A stretch of 57,934 bases of DNA from Phycisphaeraceae bacterium (GCA_020849625.1 JADLFV010000027.1:1-57934); one strand, 5' to 3'. Positions 34,719 through 44,590 are shown, numbered from the stretch's first letter. Translations and numbers: made by a program. Notes: generated by a model from the sequence alone, not told the origin.

Positions 34719-36635
34719 TTGGCGCATGGTAACCCCACCATCTTGTTGCCTCATTCACATTTAGGCGGACGCCTGTTGGTCAAGGAGGCGTCACAGAATG
34801 TGTGGCTGTGGTGCAGTCATGAGGTGGCAGCCGGCACTGATGCCGTGCAACTTGGCGCATGGGATGGTGAATTCCTCGCAAACGCCAAGGCGTGGGCTTT
34901 GCTGCCGCCCGGTGAGTATCTCGCACATTGGCAACCTGTAGAAGGACCCGGAATTGACCTTGAGTCCCTGCGCGTAGAAGTCATGGCGCAATGGACCGAT
35001 CATCACGAGAACGATTCCCCCTGGTCAGCCTGGGTCCATGACGGTGAATGGAAGCGTAAGCCTTCAGGTTTTGCCGCAACCAACGCCACCGCATACATGT
35101 TCCGTGAAGCGGCCATGCACGGCGAGTTCAAAGCGACATTCGTTCCTTGCCTCACCAGTAACAATGAGGAATTCGGCCTCATTATACGCCATTACAATGC
35201 AGCCGCTCACGTCAGGCTGATAGGTCAACTGACTGCAACAGGTGGGCAACTCCAACTGCAATGTTTCAAACAGCATCCGGGGGAAATGGTGCGCCCACAA
35301 ATTATCGTGCGACACGAATGGGTCAATAGACATGAAAAGTTGGAACTAAGTTGGTCCTTCAATGGCTCGCAGCATGTTGTCCGCATGAACGGATCGCCTG
35401 TCTTTTCAGCACGCGAGAATTTCATGGGAGGAGTCGATGTGGTTGGTTTGCTGGCCAGTCCGGGTATCTGTGTCGAACAAAGCGAACTGACCACGAGCCA
35501 GCAGGTGTCGTGGCACACGATCAAGCGGCCGCAATATAGTGCTTTGATAAGACCGGGCAACATCCGAAGGATTGAACTCTCCGACTCGGGCCTAAAGCCA
35601 CTGCAAGTGTTCTGGGAAAGCGGAATCCAGTATGGGCATATTGGCGGTTCGGAAATCAAGTTCACACAGGCGGCACGTCAACACATGATTGTCGATGGTC
35701 CCGTCTGCACCACCGTGAGATGGGACGGTCCGATGCCAAAATTCGTCGAGCAATCGGACGATGTACGGGGCTGGGCCTCCGGCAAGGCCCATTTTTATGA
35801 CGACCGCGTTGTGATACACGATGAAGTGCTTACCTACGTCAATCGAAGCGTGGGCCCTGACATAGACATGTTCAGCAGGATGATGCATGGCCCTGCGCGT
35901 GTCGCCGTCCGTACGGATCGCCAGTTTCACGACTGGATTCTGCCCGATGACGGGCAAGTATGCCATTTGAACGAATTGGTGGATCACCCGCGCTTTCCGG
36001 TTACTGTCATCTTCCCAATGGGGACAGACGACTGTGACTGGTGGCTCATCGCAGTTATCCATCTACAGTCACCGGAACCATCCACTGGGGAGTGCACCTG
36101 TTTCGGCTGGCGTTGTCCGCACCGTCTTACCTCAAGCCACGATTTCCGTGTAACCCCGACTGTGCCTGGACAACTTTATCTATTCGAGACTATTCTTTCT
36201 TGGTACGTCGGCTTTAATCACAGGGATGCCGAACAACGCGCGTTACTGCTGCGAGACGATTGGCTGACCCCGGCCACGATCATTGCGAGCCGTGGCCGGG
36301 TTGTATGCTATCATCAACAGGGTGAACAACCACGTGAGGCGATGTATTTTTGTGGCGCCTTCGATCGATCCGTCGGTGCTTATGTAGTCGAAGCACAAGA
36401 TAATGGGTGTGAACTGACACTTGACCCTGGCGATGTGGTCTGCCGATCCCTCACACTGGTAATCCGCAACCTTCATGGTGCAAACGATCCGACAACCATC
36501 CGTTGCGATGTTGACCACTCCCCGCTTCAAATGCCAGACGACATGCAGATCCAATGTGATGATGGTTCGCAGATCTGGATACGGATTAAACGACCGATTG
36601 GCCACCCAACCCACATTGAGGTTAGCGTAGGATGA
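34719..36635 (+). CDS. Unknown beta-rich protein, up to 638 aa
   Basis: First gene of the plus-strand arm. The longest frame begins with TTG at 34719; no ATG is available near the start. A GTG at 34800 preceded by AAGGAGG about eleven bases upstream is an alternative. The protein has no signal peptide and is strongly beta-rich. Residues about 100-250 look like a LamG/concanavalin-type sandwich (WVNRHEKLELSWSFNGSQHVVRM NGS-like text), and the second half contains many W/D-rich strands. The general look is of carbohydrate-binding or lyase-like proteins of planctomycetes, but no family or active site can be named. It ends in an ATGA overlap with a small frame. Confidence 0.6.
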   Translation: MAHGNPTILLPHSHLGGRLLVKEASQNVWLWCSHEVAAGTDAVQLGAWDGEFLANAKAWALLPPGEYLAHWQPVEGPGIDLESLRVEVMAQWTDHHENDSPWSAWVHDGEWKRKPSGFAATNATAYMFREAAMHGEFKATFVPCLTSNNEEFGLIIRHYNAAAHVRLIGQLTATGGQLQLQCFKQHPGEMVRPQIIVRHEWVNRHEKLELSWSFNGSQHVVRMNGSPVFSARENFMGGVDVVGLLASPGICVEQSELTTSQQVSWHTIKRPQYSALIRPGNIRRIELSDSGLKPLQVFWESGIQYGHIGGSEIKFTQAARQHMIVDGPVCTTVRWDGPMPKFVEQSDDVRGWASGKAHFYDDRVVIHDEVLTYVNRSVGPDIDMFSRMMHGPARVAVRTDRQFHDWILPDDGQVCHLNELVDHPRFPVTVIFPMGTDDCDWWLIAVIHLQSPEPSTGECTCFGWRCPHRLTSSHDFRVTPTVPGQLYLFETILSWYVGFNHRDAEQRALLLRDDWLTPATIIASRGRVVCYHQQGEQPREAMYFCGAFDRSVGAYVVEAQDNGCELTLDPGDVVCRSLTLVIRNLHGANDPTTIRCDVDHSPLQMPDDMQIQCDDGSQIWIRIKRPIGHPTHIEVSVG

Positions 36636-36985
36636 ACGCAACCCATCCAATCGCTGACTCATGGACCACCACGAAGATCACAGCCGCGCTTGCGCAACGA
36701 CAGTGCGATCGAATGTTCCATGGCGGTTTGAGTAAACGCAGCCCGCATGACGTGTTTTGTGGTACCCTGTGCTTGCGGCAAGTTGTTGGATTCCGAACAT
36801 GGTTTTATCGGGCCGTGCTGTTGGAATTGATTTTCCAAACCCATACATTCGATGATGATGTGACCAAAGAGCAAATCAAAGCAACATACGGCCTGGTCCC
36901 GTATTTTGACGTTCCACGGACTCTTTCCAAACCACAACTGCGAAGAGGCCGGATGCATTGCTTGACGCCTCGCCCACCACGATGA
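36632..36985 (+). CDS. Possible small protein, 117 aa
   Basis: A frame that starts within the stop codon of the preceding gene (ATGA) and ends just before the aldolase. The translation (QIKATYGLVPYFDVPRTLSK near the end) has no recognised domain, and the C-terminal Arg/Pro-rich tail is not protein-like. It could be a decayed gene or chance. Listed because of the coupled start. Confidence 0.3.
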   Translation: MNATHPIADSWTTTKITAALAQRQCDRMFHGGLSKRSPHDVFCGTLCLRQVVGFRTWFYRAVLLELIFQTHTFDDDVTKEQIKATYGLVPYFDVPRTLSKPQLRRGRMHCLTPRPPR

Positions 36986-36999
36986 TATGAAAGCGATCC

Positions 37000-37830
37000 A
37001 TGATAGAACACAACGTATTCATGAATAAACTTCGTGAAGGCAGCCATCTGTTCGGTTTGGCGAACACGTATCCCGCACCTGGCATCATCGCCGCGATGAG
37101 CACCGGATGGGATTTCATCTGGATCGACGGGCAACACGGTCAGTTCGGATATGATGCCATCGCACGGGCGATTAATGCGGCCGAACTCATCGGAATCCCC
37201 ACCCTCGTGCGCGCTCCAGGACAGGAACACGGCCTCCTCGGTCCTCTGGCGGACCTGGCGCCCGATGCAATGATGATACCTATGATCAACACGGCCAATG
37301 AAGCCAAAGCCGTGGTCCGTGCCCTGCGTTTCCCACCGGTGGGATCGCGATCTTACGGCGGTCGCCGTATCACAGACAAACTCGGACGCTACTATTACAG
37401 CACACACGAAGGTCCCGGCATTGTGCTTCAGATCGAAACGCCCGGCGCAGTGCAGCGAGCTGAAGAAATCGCTGCCGTGGAAGGCGTCGATGTGATCTTC
37501 TTCGGGGCTGATGACATGAAGGTGCAGTTGGGACTGCCGCTCGACACCCCAGCCACACAAGACCCCCAGTTGCTGGAACTTTGCCGCCAAACCGCTCAAG
37601 CGGCGCACAACGCGGGGAAAGTGGCAGGTTGCGTGGTAGGTAGTGCCGAGGCTGTCCATATCGTCACGGAAATGGGTTACCAATTAATCGTGGGTGGTGT
37701 GGACGTCGTTTTTCTGCGCCTCGGCGCAGCCGCCAAACTCAAAGAAATGCGGGCCGGCCTGTCCGATTCCATCGTCAACTCACGTCAAGCGGTCGGTCAA
37801 AACAGAAACAAAGGCGGCGAAATCTACTGA
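37000..37830 (+). CDS. HpcH/HpaI-family class II aldolase
   Basis: Metal-dependent pyruvate aldolase, 276 aa, of the 2-keto-3-deoxy-sugar-acid / 4-hydroxy-2-oxoheptanedioate type. Active-site residues are visible: H46 in WIDGQHGQFGY, R71 in VRAPG, E146 in QIETPGA and D172 in FFGADDMKVQLG. It should cleave a 2-keto-3-deoxy acid to pyruvate and an aldehyde, which fits the dehydratases of the island. GAAAG lies upstream of the ATG at 37000; an internal Met at residue 8 is also possible. Confidence 0.88.
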   Translation: MIEHNVFMNKLREGSHLFGLANTYPAPGIIAAMSTGWDFIWIDGQHGQFGYDAIARAINAAELIGIPTLVRAPGQEHGLLGPLADLAPDAMMIPMINTANEAKAVVRALRFPPVGSRSYGGRRITDKLGRYYYSTHEGPGIVLQIETPGAVQRAEEIAAVEGVDVIFFGADDMKVQLGLPLDTPATQDPQLLELCRQTAQAAHNAGKVAGCVVGSAEAVHIVTEMGYQLIVGGVDVVFLRLGAAAKLKEMRAGLSDSIVNSRQAVGQNRNKGGEIY

Positions 37831-38257
37831 AGCGTGATCTGTCAAACTAGCACGGATGGGCGCTTCACGTATTCGGCAAGGCATTTCGGTAAGCACCAGG
37901 TGGCGAAACGCGGCATGGCTGCGGCGATGTTCACTGTGAGACAGCGCGCTTGTGAATGTTTTTGGCACACCATCTGCTTATATCTATATAAATACTTGTT
38001 ATAGATGTTATTATAAGAGTTACGCTTATCTCATCTTTGTTAGAACTGCTATTGACAGACGAAGCGTATCGGATACAATAGAGTTACTTTGATTACTCAA
38101 CTTGTTAGTTTGACATTTGTGTTGGGTGAAGATGTTGTCGTCTACGTAAATCATCAGTGGCAGAACGACGAGTAGCGTGGGCTACTCATCTTGGTCTGGA
38201 TGCGCACGTTATTGATAGTCAATTCACTTGTGACTGTAGTTTGCATGGAGCGATAAC
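37831..38257. other. AT-rich interval upstream of the prepilin-like gene
   Basis: 427 bases without a gene. A TGAAGCG/CGCTTCA inverted repeat (37829-37867) follows the aldolase stop, then the text becomes clearly AT-rich around 37975-38110. A strong sigma-70-like promoter lies at 38052-38079, leaving a leader of about 170 bases before the next start. Confidence 0.5.
38052..38079 (+). promoter_or_regulatory. Sigma-70-like promoter of the prepilin-like gene
   Basis: TTGACA at 38052-38057 and TACAAT at 38074-38079 with a 16-base spacer, in AT-rich surroundings. It is one of the best promoter matches in the window and faces the prepilin-like gene. Confidence 0.6.
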
Positions 38258-39205
38258 ATGATCATGCGAATTGTAGATGGTGCTTCTTACCGTACACCGG
38301 GACAGCTCAGGAGCGGTGTCTCGCTTGGTTGCGAACACGACAGAACACTTCGTGCCGCCAGTGCCGAGAAACGCATAACCTCCCTGACGCGCGGTCGATG
38401 CGCATCGCGGCAAGGTTTCACGTTGATCGAATTGCTGGTGGTGATTTCCATCATTGCGCTTTTGATCTCAATGCTTTTGCCAACGCTGAGCAGAACAAGA
38501 GATTCGGCGCGTATGTCAGTGTGCCTTTCAAACCAGAAGCAGGCCATCATCGGTATTACGGCGTACGCCAGTGGCAATGATGGCTATTGGCCGCGAATGC
38601 CACCGCTCGCTAATGCGAAGCTCAATTTTTACGTAACTTATGGGGGCACGCCCGCCCCGGAAATCGTAAGGGGCTGGGTGGGTATTGGCCTGACAGTCGC
38701 ATACGGCTACATCAACAACGTCAGTTATCTGTACTGTCCAAGTCAGCGCTATGAGGCTTTTACGTACGAAAAAAATTGGGGCGGTGTCAATTCCGCAGCT
38801 AACAATCCGAACAACAATATTTATCGCCGTTGCAGCTATTACTACCGCATCTTCAACCAGACGGCGCCTCAAGTCACGGCTGAAGATGTTGATGAGGTTC
38901 TGAGTTTCAACATGGGGACGAAAAAACCCAGAGCGATGGTAGCCGATATTTTCTATGCGGGCTATCCGACATGGGGTCCGTATCCAATGGACACGGCCTG
39001 GGCACACATCAACCCCCACGTTGTGAACGCTGGATATTCCGATGGCCATGCTGAGTCATTCTCGGAATCAGCCGAATTATGGCGTTATGCCACGCAGGGC
39101 TTTAATCCATACGATTCGCCAAATGCTGATGACTTTGTTGTGTCTGGCTGGAAATACCTCGATGGTGAGCCGGAGAGAATGGAATCACATTGGCCATTGC
39201 CGTAG
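38258..39205 (+). CDS. Prepilin-like protein with long leader (H-x9-DG type)
   Basis: Type II pseudopilin-like protein, 315 aa. The cleavage and methylation motif RQGFTLIELLVVISIIALLISML begins near residue 51, with cleavage expected after G53 and Glu at the fifth position of the mature form. GGAG seven bases before the ATG at 38258 supports that start, so the leader is 53 residues, much longer than usual. The C-terminal segment HINPHVVNAGYSDGHAESF is the H-x9-DG motif of the planctomycete/lentisphaera family. Such proteins are very numerous in these phyla and are often next to sugar genes; their role, perhaps surface capture of polymers, is not established. Confidence 0.85.
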   Translation: MIMRIVDGASYRTPGQLRSGVSLGCEHDRTLRAASAEKRITSLTRGRCASRQGFTLIELLVVISIIALLISMLLPTLSRTRDSARMSVCLSNQKQAIIGITAYASGNDGYWPRMPPLANAKLNFYVTYGGTPAPEIVRGWVGIGLTVAYGYINNVSYLYCPSQRYEAFTYEKNWGGVNSAANNPNNNIYRRCSYYYRIFNQTAPQVTAEDVDEVLSFNMGTKKPRAMVADIFYAGYPTWGPYPMDTAWAHINPHVVNAGYSDGHAESFSESAELWRYATQGFNPYDSPNADDFVVSGWKYLDGEPERMESHWPLP

Positions 39206-39669
39206 GGCATGATAACAAGTCAGCAATGGCGCACGAACGACGATTGCTCTGCCGTAGATCGGGCAAGGTGGTAATCTGCCACCCAGAAGTCCCCTGAAAT
39301 CGCGTCAACCTTCCTGGAAGCCTGCCGGAATTTTTTCTATGGCGCCATACGGCCCACGTGGGCTTGTGACGATAGAAATTCTCCCGAAAAGACAAGATTG
39401 CTGGATGCCCATGCTCAGAATGCATGTGAGAAGGGTGCTGCTGGCGGCGTACGCGTCATTTAAGAACGAGGGCCTTGCATTATGGTCGCCGGCAGACAGG
39501 CAATTCATCGCACACGTTGATCTTTCAGACCTTTGGGCCCGCATTGGCAGCGCATGGGTGCTGCCCGCGGTTGATGATTTGGGATAAAGTGACGTGAAGA
39601 GGGTGATGTAAAAGTGTATTCCAATTGTTCGTGGCGCAGTTCAGTTCTTGCCTGAGGATAGGACCATTT
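39206..39669. other. Gene-poor interval, 464 bases
   Basis: No supported gene. A plus-strand frame at 39339-39587 (82 codons) and minus-strand frames of about 100 codons have no recognisable domain or ribosome site. No terminator or repeat is evident. The phytanoyl-CoA-dioxygenase-like operon begins after it, so a promoter is expected here, but I cannot pick one with confidence. Confidence 0.4.
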
Positions 39670-40443
39670 ATGTTGCCAAGTCACCTTGTTGATGATGTGG
39701 ACCTCGCTTCATTCGAACGCGACGGCTTTCTTACGGTTGCGAACCTGGCTGACCAAGACACCCTTAACACATTGAATAGTGCTTGCCGTCGGCTGCTGAA
39801 AGATGGGAGCGGGTTAGAACAGGGCGATCAGTTTGATCTGGCGGGCGCCGGAGATGGCAAAGGCGCGCCAAAGTTGCCGCAGATCATGTGGCCTTCCCGC
39901 TACGCACCGGAGTTATCAGAGTTAGCCTATCGCCAGAGTGCGCAAGCGCTGGCTGAACGACTTCTGGGCGGACCCGTGCAATTAACCAACGAGCACATGA
40001 TCTATAAACCGCCGCAGCACGGCAGCCCAACTCCATGGCATCAGGACCAGGCGTACCACAGCCCCGACATGCTCTACAACAACGTTAATATATGGCTGGC
40101 TTTAGCAGACGCCACGATCGAGAATGGCTGCATGCAGTACGTACCGGGAAGCCATAAGCTTGACGTCCTGCCGCACCACCCCATCGGGAATAATGCGACT
40201 TCTCGAGGTTTAGAGGTGGATAATCCCGAGCAATACGCTGAACAGGCGATACCGTGTCCCGTGCCTGCGGGAGGAGTTGCGGTGCATCGTTCCTACGTGT
40301 TGCACTATGCGGGCCCCAATCGTACTTCGACCGGCCGGCCTGCCTATATACTGGTCTTTGGGCGCGAACCGCAAAAACGGGACAAGCCGCTGCGATTCCC
40401 ATGGTTGTCTGGACACCACGACGGAGCGAAAGCGAGATCATGA
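39670..40443 (+). CDS. Phytanoyl-CoA-dioxygenase-family protein
   Basis: Fe(II)/2-oxoglutarate-dependent oxygenase-like protein, 257 aa. I use the ATG at 39670, which has AGGA six bases upstream; the frame stays open 15 codons further up. The iron triad is visible as H124-x-D126 in WHQDQAYH and H212 in LHYAGPNRT, with R218 suited to bind 2-oxoglutarate. Such enzymes are common in planctomycete sugar clusters, where they may hydroxylate or demethylate a carbohydrate or its aglycone. It is the first of five tightly spaced genes. Confidence 0.85.
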   Translation: MLPSHLVDDVDLASFERDGFLTVANLADQDTLNTLNSACRRLLKDGSGLEQGDQFDLAGAGDGKGAPKLPQIMWPSRYAPELSELAYRQSAQALAERLLGGPVQLTNEHMIYKPPQHGSPTPWHQDQAYHSPDMLYNNVNIWLALADATIENGCMQYVPGSHKLDVLPHHPIGNNATSRGLEVDNPEQYAEQAIPCPVPAGGVAVHRSYVLHYAGPNRTSTGRPAYILVFGREPQKRDKPLRFPWLSGHHDGAKARS

Positions 40444-40446
40444 GTC

Positions 40447-41730
40447 ATGCAAACTTTACGCGACGTGGCTGCGGCGCTGCCTGGGCTTAAAGACAGCATG
40501 ACCGGGGCGGCGGACTGGCTAGCCAATTCAGCTCAAGTGAAGTCACGAGATCTGACCGATGCTGAGAATCGCGCTGGCCATGAATATAAAGATTGGCGCG
40601 GTGCATTTCGGGGAGAATGTTTGGTGGCGGAAGGTATCTGGTGGTTCTTTTGTCCGATGTGGCACGGGGGGCAGGCGGTCAAAGCACTTCTTAAGGCTTA
40701 TGCTGTGACGCCGCAAGCATCGTGGCTCAAAGCCGCTGTATTGGGTGGTGATTTTATCTGCCGCCACCAAATTGATGATGAGTTGGACAAGGGCCTGCTG
40801 CTCGCTTACGAGGATTTTTCAGACAAAGTAACGGTCAGTGCGGTGCTGGAATCGCTTGACGGTCTCGTTGAACTGGGTCGCCATACGAACAACGAACAAT
40901 ATGTGAGCGCAGCCATCAAAGCACTTCAGTGGTGCGCCGCCAAAGCATGGATTAGAGGTGAAGGTCTTGTGCGAGATCTTTACGATCCTCGTACCCGCCA
41001 GTTCGTGCACCACCCTTATCCATCGCTGCCAGGGAGAGAGGGGAGGCCACTGGCTGATGATGCGGTATGGTTATCAGGCGCCAAGTTGTGTGGTGATTCG
41101 GTATTGCGTGACATCTTCTACGAAATCCTGGGTCGTCTATTGACGGACGAAACACCGACCGGCAATTGGGCTGACTATTGCCCATGTCATATCAAAGAAG
41201 GTTGGATTCATCCTCGCCACGCCTACTGGTGGGGGCGGCCTTTCCTGGCAGCGTGGCGCGACACGCACGAGCAGATGTGGCTGGATGCTGCCGTGCGTGC
41301 AGGAGAATGGTATAGACTTGCGCAGCGAATCGATGGTGGATTGTTCCGCAACACGGACTTACGCTTTAATTCAACATCATTTGGACAGTGCACAAGTGGC
41401 GCGGCATGCGCGGCGATCTTTTGGATCGAGTTGTTCTGCGCTACTGGCGATAGGAAATGGCTTGAACCGATTCATCGATCGCTTCAGTATTGTATGTCAA
41501 TGCAACTACACAATACCACCAACCACTCTACTCGTGGCGCTATGATCGAAGGCGCCAATTCACCAGATGGATCCGACCAATGTCCCTACTTCATCCGTGA
41601 CTTGGCGAGCATCTTCTTCGTCCAGGCCGCGGCTACGCTATTGAATTGCTGTACGACCCCGCTTGCGACGCTTCAAGATAAAATGGTTGACGATACGCAG
41701 AGATACACCGAGAGACCGGTTACCAAATGA
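40447..41730 (+). CDS. Six-hairpin (alpha/alpha barrel) glycosidase-like protein
   Basis: Cytoplasmic protein, 427 aa, three bases after the oxygenase stop. Repeated helical hairpins with WHGGQAVKALLKAY, YCPCHIKEGWIHPRHAYWWGRPFLAAW and a final FIRDLASIFFVQAAAT segment mark an (alpha/alpha)6 barrel like those of GH88/GH105 unsaturated glucuronyl hydrolases, GH127 or N-acylglucosamine 2-epimerases. Catalytic residues cannot be fixed by eye. An unsaturated-uronyl hydrolase would fit the uronate theme of the island, but that is inference. Confidence 0.6.
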   Translation: MQTLRDVAAALPGLKDSMTGAADWLANSAQVKSRDLTDAENRAGHEYKDWRGAFRGECLVAEGIWWFFCPMWHGGQAVKALLKAYAVTPQASWLKAAVLGGDFICRHQIDDELDKGLLLAYEDFSDKVTVSAVLESLDGLVELGRHTNNEQYVSAAIKALQWCAAKAWIRGEGLVRDLYDPRTRQFVHHPYPSLPGREGRPLADDAVWLSGAKLCGDSVLRDIFYEILGRLLTDETPTGNWADYCPCHIKEGWIHPRHAYWWGRPFLAAWRDTHEQMWLDAAVRAGEWYRLAQRIDGGLFRNTDLRFNSTSFGQCTSGAACAAIFWIELFCATGDRKWLEPIHRSLQYCMSMQLHNTTNHSTRGAMIEGANSPDGSDQCPYFIRDLASIFFVQAAATLLNCCTTPLATLQDKMVDDTQRYTERPVTK

Positions 41731-43586
41731 CGGCTGATGAAAAGAGGGAAGCTGATGATCGTTATACGCCGGACGAGGTAGATGCTTTGGCGCGGGCGGC
41801 CTGCGAAACTCTGGTGGCTCGCCCCGGAACTGTTTACGACTATGACGTTGAGGCTTACCAACGGATCGACAGAAGACTGGTCGAACCGGGTGCTTACCCA
41901 TCCTATGATCCGGCGCCTGACCGATCGGACAAACCACTATCGTCCTCAATCGAACCACCGACCGATGGAAAGCCTTATGTGCTAAGGATCGGCGGCTTTC
42001 GACGAGGAGATGTGTTTGGTCCGTATGAAGCAGCTATGCAGATTGCCCGCAGCGGTATCAGTTATGCCGATTCCCTGGGCAACGGATTATTCGAGCACCT
42101 CGTACTCTGCAGGCGATATGGCATCCGGCCCACGTTCGAGGCGCCCACCATGGGTATCTCGATGCCGTTTCTGGAAGAAGAATTAGACCCGTTTCGAAAG
42201 CGGTATCGCCGCCGCATCCAGGAGTGGGCCGCATGGATTAAGCGCGTGGAAGCGGTTTACGAGGCGCCTATTTTGCTTCGATCCGGTCAACCATGGGTGC
42301 TGTTCGGTGTTGATTCTCCACTTGCGCTGTTTTTGCGTTCAGCGCAGCGCTATCCGGGCAAAACCGCCAAAGAACTTCGAGCTGGCAGCGGTGCGGGTCG
42401 TCTTTGTTCTAATTCGATTTCACCCCAAGACCGGGCTGCACAATTGCGGGCTTGGGCTTTCATCCGAAAGCGGCATATGCTGATACGGGCTATCATGGCC
42501 CAAGAACTTCGTGCGATGATCGCTCCTGATGCCCTGCTGATCGACAACGCTCACACTCTACCAGTGATCGATTACCACGCACTTGGTGAGATCTATGACC
42601 ACCCCGGGGTGGCCGTACGACCTGGATATCTCGACGACAGTGCCTTACGCTCACCCTATGTAGGTTATGCTGTACGGTTGTTTGCTGACTTGACGGGCAG
42701 ACCACCCGTCGCCAGCGTCAGGATAAACATGCTGGCCTCGACGACACGCTGTATTCCACGTTCCCATGCAGTTCACCAGTGGTGTGACGAAGCGATCCGG
42801 CACGGAGTCGCCGGGCTCTATTTCTGGCCGGTGGATTATCCTGGCGGCAGCGGTCAGTATCAGGGCGTAATGGCAGGCAATACCGATCCCAGCACTCATG
42901 GCCGGGAGCGATGGAATGCGATGCTCGAAGTGATGAGCCACCTCGCCGGAACTCAGCGGTTTTGCCCGCCACCTGCGCTCGTGGGGGTGCTGGTTCCCGA
43001 TGACGCGCTGGAAATATGTGGTTGGAGTCGGGTCATGGCATGCTTCGTACGACTGGAGCGATCGAAAATCTGGTCGAGACTCGTCAGTACGCGAAGACTC
43101 GGTGAACTGTCATGTGAAACACCGCAATGTCGAACGTTGATCGCCCCGGCGATGCCGTTTACAACCCATGCCATCATTGATGCGTTGCTTCATTTTGTGC
43201 GTCGTGGCGGACAGCTCGTAGTCACTGACATCAACTTTGCACAGCATGACATGGAAGGCCGGCAGCGTGAACCATTCCCGGGCCAGCCCCAGTGTCTCGA
43301 ACGCGATGTCCCACCTGTCGTCAATAACCTCGGTGACGGTCGAATTGTCTGGTGCCACGAGGACATGGTCGAGCAGTTCGTCAACAACTCGGGCCAGGCA
43401 TGGATTTATGACGTCCGCTGTGACTCGATAAGGCAATTGACTGGCCCATCGTCATGGGGCCTCGCAGAACCTCAACCAGATATTCGCCTTCAGCATTATC
43501 TTTACGAGCACAGTTCGTCGTGGATCATGCCTCACATCGACGAATCCGACGAGGATGACCTGGATCATCAGAGGGTATGGTCATGA
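41727..43586 (+). CDS. Unknown TIM-barrel-like protein, 619 aa
   Basis: Starts in an ATGA overlap with the six-hairpin gene. No signal peptide. Residues about 80-390 look like a TIM barrel (VLRIGGFRRGDVFGPYEAA, LIDNAHTLPVIDYHALGEI, GVAGLYFWPVDYPGGSGQY). Residues about 410-560 resemble a GH42-type trimerisation or glutaminase-like domain (ALVGVLVPDDALEICGWSR; FVRRGGQLVVTDINF). This two-domain order recalls the hydrolase at 19116-21269, so it is probably another intracellular glycoside hydrolase. No family can be given. Confidence 0.6.
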   Translation: MTADEKREADDRYTPDEVDALARAACETLVARPGTVYDYDVEAYQRIDRRLVEPGAYPSYDPAPDRSDKPLSSSIEPPTDGKPYVLRIGGFRRGDVFGPYEAAMQIARSGISYADSLGNGLFEHLVLCRRYGIRPTFEAPTMGISMPFLEEELDPFRKRYRRRIQEWAAWIKRVEAVYEAPILLRSGQPWVLFGVDSPLALFLRSAQRYPGKTAKELRAGSGAGRLCSNSISPQDRAAQLRAWAFIRKRHMLIRAIMAQELRAMIAPDALLIDNAHTLPVIDYHALGEIYDHPGVAVRPGYLDDSALRSPYVGYAVRLFADLTGRPPVASVRINMLASTTRCIPRSHAVHQWCDEAIRHGVAGLYFWPVDYPGGSGQYQGVMAGNTDPSTHGRERWNAMLEVMSHLAGTQRFCPPPALVGVLVPDDALEICGWSRVMACFVRLERSKIWSRLVSTRRLGELSCETPQCRTLIAPAMPFTTHAIIDALLHFVRRGGQLVVTDINFAQHDMEGRQREPFPGQPQCLERDVPPVVNNLGDGRIVWCHEDMVEQFVNNSGQAWIYDVRCDSIRQLTGPSSWGLAEPQPDIRLQHYLYEHSSSWIMPHIDESDEDDLDHQRVWS

Positions 43587-44590
43587 ACCAGCTTCGGGTA
43601 GGAATTATTGGTTGTGGCAACATGGGGCGCCGTCACGCTGAGGCATATCGATATCACCGCCACGCCGCGCGAATGGTCTGTTGTTACGACATCCGGCCTG
43701 ACATCGCGCGGAAGTTTGCACAGAATTTTACGTGCGTAGCCGACCCATCGTTGGAACATCTATTGGCTCGTGATGACATTGATGCGGTAAGCATTTGCAC
43801 GATTGAGTCGCAACATCTGGCGCCGGTGAGGGACGCTGCAAATGCGGGCAAGCATATTCTGTTGGAAAAGCCGATCGCCATGACACTCGAAGAAGCACGA
43901 GCGATCCGCGACGCTGTGGTCAGGACGGGAATCAAGTTCATGGTCGCCCATTTGTTCCGGTTCGACCAGAGGTGTGCCCACGTCAAGCAACAGATTGACT
44001 CCGGGCGCATCGGGCGCGTTCTAAGCATTGACTGTCGGTTTCATGGCACTGCGAGTCAGCAGGATCGCATCAAGGATGTTGAGCTATCAGTGTTCGTATT
44101 TCGCGGGTGTCATGGACTTGACCTTATGCGGTGGTATGCACAAAGCGAGGCTGTTCGCGTATATGCTGAAAGGCTCAACGGTAGGATGCGAAGCCTCGGA
44201 TACCATTCCGACGACGCTCTGTTTTGTCTGATGCGTTTTGCCAACGGCGTGATTGGATCGATTGAAGTTAATGCGCACGTGCCCGCAGGACATCCCACCG
44301 CAGGCCGTGCTGACATGACCGTCATTGGAAGTGAAGGAATGATTCAGATCGATTTTGCCGCACCCTGGTACACCGTGGCAGATGAGCATTCCATTTCATT
44401 CAGCCAAGGCAATCAGAAAGATCTGTGGTTTCGCGAAGAAATCGGTGCCTTCATCGATCACGCGATGGGACAGGGCCCCAATATGGCAACGGTTGACGAC
44501 GGCATCGCGGCGCTACGGATTTCGCTTGCGGCGATTGAGTCGGCTGAGAGCCACCGTCCCGTTCAACTTGACTGGGAAACTCGGCCATGA
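43583..44590 (+). CDS. Gfo/Idh/MocA-family oxidoreductase, 335 aa
   Basis: NAD(P)-dependent dehydrogenase with Rossmann loop VGIIGCGNMGRRHAEAY, intact EKP lysine (ILLEKPIAMTLEEA) and HGLDLMRWY in the second domain. I place the start at the ATG at 43583 in the ATGA overlap; a second ATG two codons upstream is possible. Length is standard. It likely oxidises or reduces a sugar or sugar acid in step with the epimerase that follows in another ATGA overlap. Confidence 0.87.
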   Translation: MNQLRVGIIGCGNMGRRHAEAYRYHRHAARMVCCYDIRPDIARKFAQNFTCVADPSLEHLLARDDIDAVSICTIESQHLAPVRDAANAGKHILLEKPIAMTLEEARAIRDAVVRTGIKFMVAHLFRFDQRCAHVKQQIDSGRIGRVLSIDCRFHGTASQQDRIKDVELSVFVFRGCHGLDLMRWYAQSEAVRVYAERLNGRMRSLGYHSDDALFCLMRFANGVIGSIEVNAHVPAGHPTAGRADMTVIGSEGMIQIDFAAPWYTVADEHSISFSQGNQKDLWFREEIGAFIDHAMGQGPNMATVDDGIAALRISLAAIESAESHRPVQLDWETRP

